Positions 7,959-14,287 of a stretch of DNA of 48,889 nucleotides are shown here, piece after piece. The notes under the pieces were generated by a model that saw only the letters and a program-made list of their open reading frames with translations, was not told the DNA's origin and ran no database searches. Source of the DNA: an uncultured Rhodospirillales bacterium (GTDB lineage Bacteria; Pseudomonadota; Alphaproteobacteria; Reyranellales; Reyranellaceae); contig CADECW010000042.1 of the NCBI GenBank assembly GCA_902825855.1, forward strand, positions 2,863 through 51,751, in the 5' to 3' direction. How positions within the stretch are numbered: position 1 is the stretch's first letter; each line of letters starts with the position of its first letter. The position numbers and the translations under genes are program-made.

Positions 7959-8618
7959 TTAGGCCGCCGCCCGATCAGTCTCTTCGCGCGCCTTGGCGAA
8001 GGCCGCCGCGGCGTTCTGCACGTGCCGCGAGGCCAATAGTGCCGCCAGCTCCTCGTCGCCGTCGATCACGGCGGCCAGGATGCCGGCATGTTCCTTCCAG
8101 TCCTCGCGTGCGCGTGCGCGGCCGTTGATGGCGAAGGCGAGGGACGTGCGCTCGCGCAGGGAACGCATGATGTCGGACAGGACGGAGTTATGGCTGGCCT
8201 CGGCCAGCCGCTCGTGGAATTCGCCGTTCAGTCGCGCCAGTTGATCGGGCGAGGCGGACTGGGCGGCGGCATTGCCGCGCTTCAGCGTGTCCTGCAGGGC
8301 GGCGACGATCTCTGGATCGTGGCGCCGCGCGGCCAGGCGGGCGTTCAGCGCTTCCAGCAACGTCCGAACTTCGACGAGATCGGCCACCGTCTCGGCCGAG
8401 ACGTCGGCGACACTGGCGCCGCGATTGGGCTCCAGCCGCACCAGGCCTTCGGTCGACAGTACGCGCAGCGCCTCGCGCACCGGGACGCGCGACACGCCGA
8501 GTTCGGCCGAGAGCCTGTCTTCGACCAGGCGTTCGCCGGGCCGGAGCTTGCCGTCGAGGATCCTGCTGCGGATCTGCTCGCTCACGACCTTGCTCAACGA
8601 AGCGCGATCGGTGGCCAT
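7959..8618 (-). CDS. GntR-family transcriptional regulator, FCD subfamily
   Basis: 219 residues. The N-terminal winged helix (about residues 7-70) has the GntR signature LRPGERLVEDRLSAELGVSR followed by VPVREALRVLSTEGLV. The C-terminal all-helical FCD domain contains NGEFHERLAEASHN and the HAGILAAVIDGDEE region with metal-ligand-type histidines. FCD members are usually repressors released by a small carboxylate. It is the last gene of a three-gene unit, three bases after the HbpS-like stop. The TTGTATACAA-type palindromes upstream of that unit fit a GntR operator, so self-regulation and control of the divergent Rieske gene is the simplest reading. Confidence 0.9.
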   Translation of the reverse strand: MATDRASLSKVVSEQIRSRILDGKLRPGERLVEDRLSAELGVSRVPVREALRVLSTEGLVRLEPNRGASVADVSAETVADLVEVRTLLEALNARLAARRHDPEIVAALQDTLKRGNAAAQSASPDQLARLNGEFHERLAEASHNSVLSDIMRSLRERTSLAFAINGRARAREDWKEHAGILAAVIDGDEELAALLASRHVQNAAAAFAKAREETDRAAA

Positions 8619-8621
8619 GGG

Positions 8622-9047
8622 CTACTTCTTCAGGGTGGCCATGAAGGCCGCGATCCCGGCCTCGCAGCAGGCGATGTCCTGCTCGCCATTGCCGCCCGAG
8701 GCCGCGATCGAACCGACGCACTGGCCGTCGACGAAGATCGGGAAGCCGCCGACGAACACCGTGAAGCGGCCCTCGTGCTGGGTGAAGATGCCGAAGGCTT
8801 CTTCGCCAGGATATGCGTTCTTGTAGTTGTCGGTGCGCTTGCGATGGCCGGCGGCGGTGAATGCCTTGTTCATGGCGATCTGCACGCTGGTCACCTTGCC
8901 GCCGTCGAGCCTTCGCAGCGCGATCGGATAGCCGGCATTGTCGGCGACGCAGAGGACCTCGGGCACGCCGATTTCCTCTGCCTTCCTCTGCGCCGCGTCG
9001 AGGATGGTGTGCGCCTCCTCGAGCGTCAGGGTCTTGTAGGTGTGCAC
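8622..9047 (-). CDS. GlcG/HbpS family (heme-binding-like) protein
   Basis: 141 residues from a GTG start 13 bases after the PqqC-like stop. Family landmarks are LTLEEAHTILDAAQRKAEE, CVADNAGYPIALRRLDG, SVQIAMNKAFTAA and a C-terminal VGSIAASGGNGEQD. The GlcG/HbpS fold (old name DUF336) binds heme or corrin in some members and often accompanies oxidoreductases; its function is rarely proven. No glcDEF glycolate oxidase is nearby, so the name GlcG would mislead. Its place between a predicted diiron protein and its regulator suggests a cofactor or accessory role, which is inference. Confidence 0.82.
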   Translation of the reverse strand: MHTYKTLTLEEAHTILDAAQRKAEEIGVPEVLCVADNAGYPIALRRLDGGKVTSVQIAMNKAFTAAGHRKRTDNYKNAYPGEEAFGIFTQHEGRFTVFVGGFPIFVDGQCVGSIAASGGNGEQDIACCEAGIAAFMATLKK

Positions 9048-9060
9048 TTCGATGTCCGGA

Positions 9061-9792
9061 TCAGGCCGCCAGCTTCTTGCCCTCGGCCTCGGCGATGAAC
9101 TTGCGATAGACGCCGTCGAGATAAAGCCGGCGCATCATCGTCGCCTCCTTGACCAGCCGCACGCAGGTCTCGCGCTGCTCTTCGGTGGCGGCGTACTTCT
9201 CGACGATCTCGAAACCCTTCTCGCCATGCTCGAGGTCGGCGACGATGTGGATCGAGAAGAAGGTGACCTCCTCCTCGCTGAAGCCGTACTTCTCGAGCAG
9301 GGGCGGAGTGGTCTTGCTGTAGATCTTCGGCACCTGGCTCTCGAGGCCGATCAGCAGGCCCGACAGCGCCTCGACGAACGGCTTGCGCGACTGCACCGCG
9401 CACCAGCTTTGCAGGCCGAGCGTCTCGGGCAGGAGTTCGCTGTCGAGCTGCGCGTTCAGGATCTCCTCGCGCTTCATGCCGCAGGTCTCGGCGAACTCAA
9501 GCAGCAGGTCGGAATGGCGCACCGGCGCCGCGCCATGCATGCCGACGAAGCCTTCCTCTTCGGTGACGTTCTCCAGCAGGAAGTGCTGCACGTCCTGGTG
9601 TGGGCAGTTGGCATAGACCGCCGCGACCCACTCCGCGAAGTGGCTGACATAGTGATAGTGCTGCTTCACCCACTCGCCGAGCAGGCGGCGGTTCAACTTC
9701 CCGGAGGTCCAGGCCTCGCTCCACGGATGGACAGCCGAATGACGCTGCTCGATTGCTTCCTCAAGAGCCTGACGGAATGCGCTTTTGGCCAT
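9061..9792 (-). CDS. PqqC/CADD-like heme-oxygenase-fold diiron protein
   Basis: 243 residues from MAKSAFRQALEEAIEQRH; AGAGGAGG seven bases upstream decides this start over an in-frame one 33 codons earlier. The all-helical sequence carries the metal-site pattern of heme-oxygenase-like diiron oxidases: a Glu-rich helix LLENVTEEEG (Glu74/78-80), His93 in VRHSDLL, Glu151 in IGLESQ, and FFSIHIVADLEHGEKG with His182-x3-Asp186-x2-His189. Known relatives include CADD (p-aminobenzoate synthesis) and UndA/SznF-type oxidases. PqqC itself is cofactor-free, and no pqq genes are present. Likely an O2-using enzyme on an unknown substrate. First gene of the unit with HbpS-like and GntR genes. Confidence 0.82.
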   Translation of the reverse strand: MAKSAFRQALEEAIEQRHSAVHPWSEAWTSGKLNRRLLGEWVKQHYHYVSHFAEWVAAVYANCPHQDVQHFLLENVTEEEGFVGMHGAAPVRHSDLLLEFAETCGMKREEILNAQLDSELLPETLGLQSWCAVQSRKPFVEALSGLLIGLESQVPKIYSKTTPPLLEKYGFSEEEVTFFSIHIVADLEHGEKGFEIVEKYAATEEQRETCVRLVKEATMMRRLYLDGVYRKFIAEAEGKKLAA

Positions 9793-9821
9793 CACGAGCC
9801 TCCTCTGGCGTTTGGTGCTAT

Positions 9822-9833
9822 ATTGTATACAAT
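9822..9833. promoter_or_regulatory. Perfect palindromic operator ATTGTATACAAT
   Basis: A 12-bp perfect palindrome containing TTGTATACAA, a form typical of FCD-GntR operators (GT...AC half sites). It lies 29 bp upstream of the diiron-protein start and 68 bp upstream of the Rieske start, in the divergent promoter region. The regulator is probably the GntR protein encoded at 7959-8618. Confidence 0.72.
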
Positions 9834-9854
9834 CAGGCCAAAGGGAGGCCGTCA

Positions 9855-9893
9855 ATGCCGGAAATAGCGCTGTATCGTATACAAATCTCATGA
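9855..9893 (+). CDS. 12-codon leader ORF coupled to the Rieske gene
   Basis: ATG at 9855 preceded by GGGAGG (9843-9848) with a six-base spacer, the strongest ribosome site in the region. It encodes MPEIALYRIQIS and ends at TGA 9891-9893, which overlaps the ATG of the Rieske gene (9890-9892) as ATGA. The Rieske start has no Shine-Dalgarno of its own, so its translation probably depends on ribosomes finishing this ORF. The peptide has no obvious attenuator-type codon run. Codons 7-10 coincide with the second GntR-type operator. Confidence 0.6.
   Translation: MPEIALYRIQIS
9875..9884. promoter_or_regulatory. Second GntR-type operator TCGTATACAA
   Basis: TCGTATACAA differs at one base from the TTGTATACAA core of the site at 9822-9833. 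The two centres are 52 bp apart, close to five helical turns, which would suit cooperative binding or looping. It lies inside the leader ORF, directly before the Rieske start, so a bound repressor would block transcription of the rightward gene. Confidence 0.6.
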
Positions 9894-10699
9894 AATTCGA
9901 GGATTATTCCCAGGGGGACGCCTTCCAGGCCGAAAAACGCACCGTTTTCTCGACGCAAGCCCTGCCACTCTGCGCTGAAGGGCAAGTCGCACGGGCCGGC
10001 GATTTCATCTCGGCGACGGTCGGCGGCTGGGGCGTCGTTGCCGTGCGGGACAAGGATGGCGCAGTCCATGTACTGCGCAACGCCTGCCGCCATCAGAACA
10101 TGCAGGTGGTAAGTACACCCGCCGGCACCTGCGAGAGCTTCCGCTGCCGCTTCCATGGCTGGACCTATGACCTGCAAGGGCGGTTCCTGAGCGCTCCGCC
10201 GCCGGTTGCGCCGAAGGATCCGCAATCACCCGACCTGCATCTGGCGTCGCTGCCGACGGCCATCGCCTCGGGCATCGTCTTCTTCAGCCTCGCCGGGCCC
10301 CCGGCGACGATCGATGTCGGCTCGTTGCCGCCATATGGCGGCACGACCATCACCGACATCGCCTGCAACTGGAAAGTCTGCATCGAGCACCTGCTGGCCA
10401 AGCACGCGCCATCGGCCGACTTCACCTGGGCCTGGCCGTTGCTGGTGGCGCGTCGCGCCGGTGCAATGACGATCGTCGAGCAGGTCGTGCCGCATACCTT
10501 CCTGCGGACGCGCCTGTTCACTCATGTGTTCGGCGGCGTTGCCGACGACATCAAGCAGGCAGCCGCCACCATCAAGCGTGACTGCGAGGCGCTGCAACTC
10601 GAACGAGTCGGCGGCAAGCCCGCGGCCGACGGTACGCTGGTGGATGATTTTCATCGCCGTCTGGCGGATGCCTACGCCCAGGATCTTTCGACGACCTGA
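9890..10699 (+). CDS. Rieske [2Fe-2S] protein with degenerate oxygenase domain
   Basis: 269 residues. The Rieske cluster motif is complete: NACRHQN (Cys66, His68), then 17 residues to CRFHGW (Cys86, His89). After it comes the ring-hydroxylating-oxygenase-type block CNWKVCIEHLLAKHAPSADF. In true alpha subunits this region provides a bridging Asp and two His for mononuclear iron. Here only His172 remains: the second His position holds Asp177 and the bridging Asp position holds Leu169. The protein is also shorter than the usual 350-450 residues. It may act as an electron donor or have altered catalysis. Translation appears coupled to the leader ORF; expression is probably controlled by the flanking GntR operators. 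Confidence 0.82.
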   Translation: MKFEDYSQGDAFQAEKRTVFSTQALPLCAEGQVARAGDFISATVGGWGVVAVRDKDGAVHVLRNACRHQNMQVVSTPAGTCESFRCRFHGWTYDLQGRFLSAPPPVAPKDPQSPDLHLASLPTAIASGIVFFSLAGPPATIDVGSLPPYGGTTITDIACNWKVCIEHLLAKHAPSADFTWAWPLLVARRAGAMTIVEQVVPHTFLRTRLFTHVFGGVADDIKQAAATIKRDCEALQLERVGGKPAADGTLVDDFHRRLADAYAQDLSTT

Positions 10700-10745
10700 A
10701 CTTTCTGTCGCGCTCGTCGGCGGCAGCAAGATTTTCGCTTCGCAT

Positions 10746-10836
10746 GAACTCCGCTCATGAAAGCGCGCAACTCTTCTCCATGGCGAGCACTGGGCGAGCG
10801 GCCAACATTGAGGGGACAAGCAGTTCAGCGGAGTTC
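10746..10836. repeat. 10-bp inverted repeat around the cmcJ-like leader
   Basis: GAACTCCGCT (10746-10755) and AGCGGAGTTC (10827-10836) are perfect complements. The right arm contains the GGAG that serves as ribosome site for the gene starting at 10842, so pairing could hide it. The 71-bp loop makes this uncertain. Confidence 0.4.
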
Positions 10837-10841
10837 TCATC

Positions 10842-11681
10842 ATGAGCCTGCAGTCGTCCATCATCGCCAACCTGGCCAGCGTCCAGGCCGACATGAACTA
10901 TCTCGCGCCGATGCTCGAGCGGCCGCGTAACTACACCTTCGAGCCGCCACCGGGCATCCCGCGCAGCAATACCGTCAACGAAGCCCATCGGGTAGCTATC
11001 CACGATGCCCGCCCGGTCGCCGACCGCGTCTCGCTAGATGCCAACGGCTTCGCCCTGGTCGAACATCGCAGCGCGGTGCGCAACTTCTTCGACGACGAGG
11101 AGGTGCGCCGCGTCTACTACCCAGAGGTCGAGCGCGTGGTGAAGCAGGCGACAGGCGCTTATCGCGTCCACATCTTCGATCACACGACGCGTCGCCGCGT
11201 CGATGGTGTGCAGGATCGCGGCGATGCGCCTCGCCAGCCGGTTCAAAGAGTCCACATCGACCACACCGCGCGCTCGGGCCCGCAGCGCGTGCGCGATCTG
11301 CTGCCCGGTGAGGCCGACGAGCTGCTGAAGGGGCGCGTGCAGGTGATCAACCTGTGGCGTCCGATCAAGGGACCGGTGCAGGATTCGCCGCTGGCGGTGT
11401 GTGACGCCACGACCATCGATCTTTCGGACCTGGTGCCCTCCGACCTCGTCTATCCCCATCGCGTCGGCGAGACCTACTCGGTGAAGTACAATCCCTCGCA
11501 CCGCTGGTTCTACGTGCCGCACATGCGCGTCGACGAGGCGCTGCTGCTGAAGTGCTCGGACACCAGGACCGACGTGCCGGCACGCTTCACGCCGCACAGC
11601 GCCTTCCTCGATCCGACGGCATCGGCTGACGCGCCGCCGCGCGAGAGCATCGAGGTCAGGACGCTGGTGTTTCACAAATAG
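10842..11681 (+). CDS. CmcJ/NvfI family oxidoreductase (copy 1)
   Basis: 279 residues. Family landmarks: HIFDHTTRRR, VHIDHTARSGPQRVRDLLP, QVINLWRPIKGPVQDSPLAV, HRWFYVPHM followed by RVDEALLLKCSD, HSAFLDP and a C-terminal RESIEVRTLVF. NvfI is a 2-oxoglutarate/iron enzyme and CmcJ takes part in cephamycin methoxylation, but most bacterial members are uncharacterised. A second copy in this window (47914-48771) shares all these blocks. It follows the Rieske gene by 142 bp on the same strand, with its own GGAG ribosome site, so cotranscription is possible but not shown. A strong hairpin follows the stop codon. Confidence 0.75.
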   Translation: MSLQSSIIANLASVQADMNYLAPMLERPRNYTFEPPPGIPRSNTVNEAHRVAIHDARPVADRVSLDANGFALVEHRSAVRNFFDDEEVRRVYYPEVERVVKQATGAYRVHIFDHTTRRRVDGVQDRGDAPRQPVQRVHIDHTARSGPQRVRDLLPGEADELLKGRVQVINLWRPIKGPVQDSPLAVCDATTIDLSDLVPSDLVYPHRVGETYSVKYNPSHRWFYVPHMRVDEALLLKCSDTRTDVPARFTPHSAFLDPTASADAPPRESIEVRTLVFHK

Positions 11682-11685
11682 CCCG

Positions 11686-11710
11686 CTTCCCCGCGTGAGC
11701 CGCGGGGAAG
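11686..11710. terminator. Bidirectional hairpin terminator
   Basis: CTTCCCCGCG (11686-11695), a five-base loop, then CGCGGGGAAG (11701-11710): a perfect 10-bp stem between two convergent genes ending at 11681 and 11716. GAAAGG follows on the plus strand, so there is no long U tract. The position and stem strength suggest termination for both directions. Confidence 0.75.
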
Positions 11711-11715
11711 AAAGG

Positions 11716-12270
11716 CTACACAGGCAGTTCGTGGCCGCGGCCTATGTTGCGGATGACCTCGCTGAGGTGCGGCTTTTCCTGCAGCAGCGCGCGTCGGTAG
11801 GCCAGGAGGCCGCGCAACAGGGCGCCGTTGCGCTCAAGCAATGTGTCGGCGAATTCGACCATGCGCGTGTTGGGCCAGCCGTGCTTGCGCATGCCCAACA
11901 GCTTCAGGAAAGCGATCTCTTCCTGGCCGGGCGCATGCTGGCACATCAGGATCGCCGCGGCAGCCGTCGAGCGGGAGATGCCGGCGTGGCAATGGACCAG
12001 CACGTGGCTGCCGGATCGGGCGTGCACGCGTTCGCCGAACTCCAGCACCTTGACGATATGCGCCGGTGTGCAAGCTTCGAAGCCTGGATACTCGGCCACG
12101 ACGTCGTCGAAGCGGATCAGCTCATGGTCGATCGTCGAAAAGGAGTCGAGGGCAGGCGGCCTGGGCTCGTGGGTGTCGATGATCGAAAGCACGTGGCTGA
12201 CGCCGGCCGAACAGTGCTGCGACAGCTCGGGGATGCCGCAGATCGTGACTCTGTGATCGGGGAGGGGCAT
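11716..12270 (-). CDS. Dual-specificity/tyrosine phosphatase family protein
   Basis: 184 residues starting MPLPDHRVTICGIPEL. The phosphatase loop is VHCHAGISRST, with nucleophile Cys94 and Arg100. A likely general acid is in IRFDD (Asp55/56), and HVLSIIDTHEPRPP is typical of the fold. It should remove phosphate from protein tyrosine/serine or another phosphoester. No signal peptide is seen. It is the last gene of a three-gene minus-strand unit, 11 bp after the TauE/SafE stop. The frame remains open far upstream into the transporter gene, but the domain and ATG decide this start. Confidence 0.85.
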   Translation of the reverse strand: MPLPDHRVTICGIPELSQHCSAGVSHVLSIIDTHEPRPPALDSFSTIDHELIRFDDVVAEYPGFEACTPAHIVKVLEFGERVHARSGSHVLVHCHAGISRSTAAAAILMCQHAPGQEEIAFLKLLGMRKHGWPNTRMVEFADTLLERNGALLRGLLAYRRALLQEKPHLSEVIRNIGRGHELPV

Positions 12271-12281
12271 GGCGGAGAAGT

Positions 12282-13019
12282 CTATAGCAGGCTTCTGGCC
12301 ATTTGCAGTCCGACCAGGAAGAGGCCGATCAGGAAAATCCGGCGGAAGGTCTCCGGCGAGACCGCACGGCGGGCTTTCTGGCCAAGCCACACGCCGGCGA
12401 AGGCCGGTGCGAGAGCCGCGATTCCGCCCAGGAGATTGACGAGCGTGAACGCACCCTGGATCGCCAACGCCGTCGTCAGCGCGCCCATGATGAAAATGAA
12501 CATGATGCCCAGGGCCTGCACGAGTTCGTGCCGGCCGATGTCGAGCGACTGCATGTAGGGCAGGAACGGTACGGCGGCGACGCCGGTGATGCCGGCCGCC
12601 ATGCCGCTCGCCACGCCGACCAGCGGATTGGCCCAGCGCTCGGTGGCGCGCGAGACCGCCGGCCGCCACGCCGTCAAGGCCAGAGCGGAATAGACCACCA
12701 GGATGACACCGACCCAGGCGACAGCCTTGGGCGAGCCGAGGTGGCCGAACGCGACGGCGACCAGGAGCAGCGCCGCCACCGCCGCCACCGCCATGGTGCG
12801 AAACCGCGCCAGCAGCCGAGCGAAGTTGCCGCCATAGATGGCCTGCCAGATGTTGGTCGCCATGCTGGGCACCACCATCATGGCGATGGAATTCTCCAGC
12901 GGCACCGCGAAGCTCATGATGCCGATCACGACCGGCGGCAGGCCCATGCCGATTGCGCCCTTGGCGATGCCGGCGACGAGGAAGGCCAGCGCCGTCACCA
13001 GGATCTGAGTCAGCGTCAT
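12282..13019 (-). CDS. Sulfite exporter TauE/SafE family membrane protein
   Basis: 245 residues with about eight hydrophobic segments (for example ILVTALAFLVAGIAKGAIGM at the N terminus and IGLFLVGLQMA at the C terminus). The N-terminal AGIAKGAIGMGLPPV block and the internal VGVASGMAAGITGVAAVPFL repeat the glycine-rich motif of the TauE/SafE family. These proteins are thought to export sulfite, sulfoacetate or related organosulfur anions across the inner membrane. The ATG overlaps the stop of the upstream hydrolase gene (ATGA), showing translational coupling. No sulfur-metabolism gene is adjacent, so the substrate is open. Confidence 0.85.
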   Translation of the reverse strand: MTLTQILVTALAFLVAGIAKGAIGMGLPPVVIGIMSFAVPLENSIAMMVVPSMATNIWQAIYGGNFARLLARFRTMAVAAVAALLLVAVAFGHLGSPKAVAWVGVILVVYSALALTAWRPAVSRATERWANPLVGVASGMAAGITGVAAVPFLPYMQSLDIGRHELVQALGIMFIFIMGALTTALAIQGAFTLVNLLGGIAALAPAFAGVWLGQKARRAVSPETFRRIFLIGLFLVGLQMARSLL

Positions 13020-13999
13020 TGCCGCAGGGTGCCTTTCGCCAGCCGGTCAAAGGCCTCCCAGAAGAGGCCTCGCAGCGCGTCGGTCTCCATCATCACTTCG
13101 TGCTTGGCGCCGGCGATCGTGAAGTGCTCGCCGCGCCTGAGCCGCGCCGCCACCGGTTCGTGGGTGCGCGATTCGATCAGCGGATCCTCGCCGGCGCTGA
13201 CCAGCATCAGCGGCAGTTCGATGCGCTCGAGGTAGCCTGGGGCCGACGCCGCCGTCATCGAGCGGACCGCTTGGCGCGCCCAGCCCACGGTCGGCCCACC
13301 CAGGGCAAGCCGGGGGTCGGCTGCGAACCACTGGTCGGTGAAGCGGTAGCGGCGCTCGTCGTGGGTGACGATATTCGCGTGGAACTCGCGGGCGAACACC
13401 ACGAAGGGGCCGGTCCCGAACAGGTAGCGTTCGTCGAGCGCCGGCACCTCGGGCATGAGCATGAGCACCGACCGCAGCATCGCCTCGCGCTTCAGCGCCG
13501 TCATGGGCGAGCACAGGACACCGGCCGAAATCGGACCCGATCCGTTCTCAGCAAGGACGCGCATCATGATATGCGCGCCCATTGAATGGCAGAGTGCGAG
13601 GATCGGTCGTGGAGCGGTCGGAGCCACGACCTTGTCCAGGAACAGCTGCAAGTCCGCCATGTAGGTTGAAAAATTGTCAATGTGGCCCTTGCTGCGGTCG
13701 GCCAGGGCGCGGTCCGACAGCCCTTGGCCACGCCAGTCCAGGGCGTAGACGCAATAGCCGCGGCCCAGAAGCTCGCCGACGACTTCGGTGGCGTATTTTT
13801 CGATGAATTCGCCCCGTCCGCCGAGCAGGACGACCGTCCCTTCGGCCGTTCCCGACTCAGTTGCCGGGACGTTCCAGCAGGCGAAGCGCAGCCGGGCGCC
13901 GCTGGCTTGCAGGAAACCGTATCGCTCGGCCGGCCGGTAGGTTGCGCCCAGCTCGGCCGGAACGGCGGCCGGCGCGGCTGTCGGATCCTCGTCACTCAC
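13016..13999 (-). CDS. Alpha/beta hydrolase (monoacylglycerol lipase/lysophospholipase-like)
   Basis: 327 residues. VLLGGRGEFIEKYATEV is the strand-oxyanion region of lysophospholipase-type hydrolases. YALDWRGQGLSDR is typical of the fold. The nucleophile elbow is CHSMGAH. The acid residue is probably in VSAGEDPLIES and the His in GAKHEVMMETD. No signal peptide. It resembles PldB/monoglyceride lipases that hydrolyse short acyl esters. It heads the unit hydrolase-TauE/SafE-phosphatase and diverges from the GH17-GT2 gene across about 290 bp. Confidence 0.86.
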   Translation of the reverse strand: MSDEDPTAAPAAVPAELGATYRPAERYGFLQASGARLRFACWNVPATESGTAEGTVVLLGGRGEFIEKYATEVVGELLGRGYCVYALDWRGQGLSDRALADRSKGHIDNFSTYMADLQLFLDKVVAPTAPRPILALCHSMGAHIMMRVLAENGSGPISAGVLCSPMTALKREAMLRSVLMLMPEVPALDERYLFGTGPFVVFAREFHANIVTHDERRYRFTDQWFAADPRLALGGPTVGWARQAVRSMTAASAPGYLERIELPLMLVSAGEDPLIESRTHEPVAARLRRGEHFTIAGAKHEVMMETDALRGLFWEAFDRLAKGTLRQ

Positions 14000-14076
14000 A
14001 CGCGGCGTTTTGGCGAAGCCGGCGTCGAGAAGCCAGTGGAGATTTGGGCATTTTCGCCATCATCACTCGCGGTCTC

Positions 14077-14106
14077 TTTACCGATTCGCAGAGCCTTTGC
14101 TATAGA
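14077..14106 (+). promoter_or_regulatory. Possible sigma70-type promoter for the GH17-GT2 gene
   Basis: TTTACC (14077-14082) and TATAGA (14101-14106) are separated by 18 bp, each matching four of six consensus bases. They lie in the divergent gap, about 180 bp upstream of the glycosyltransferase start. The rest of this 288-bp gap (14000-14287) shows no other clear feature. Confidence 0.3.
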
Positions 14107-14287
14107 TCGTCCGGTCGCCGCATCGGCTGCGAAGGGTCGCAGCCGAGGAAATCGGGCGCAAGGAAGCCTCCAAGAGGTCAGCCCACTGCATGGTTATCGG
14201 CTCGTCGGTTGAGTCGATCCGGCACGGTCCTTGCGTCGATGCAAATCGCCCGCAGGAAACATGTGACCGCGATCCCGACGAGAGCGT

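Noticed and set aside
8622..9047. Calling this gene glcG of a glycolate oxidase operon
   Set aside because: No glcD, glcE or glcF is nearby; neighbours are a diiron-type protein and a GntR gene.
9061..9792. Calling this gene pqqC
   Set aside because: No other pqq gene is present, and the diiron-type ligand set fits CADD-like oxidases better than cofactor-free PqqC.
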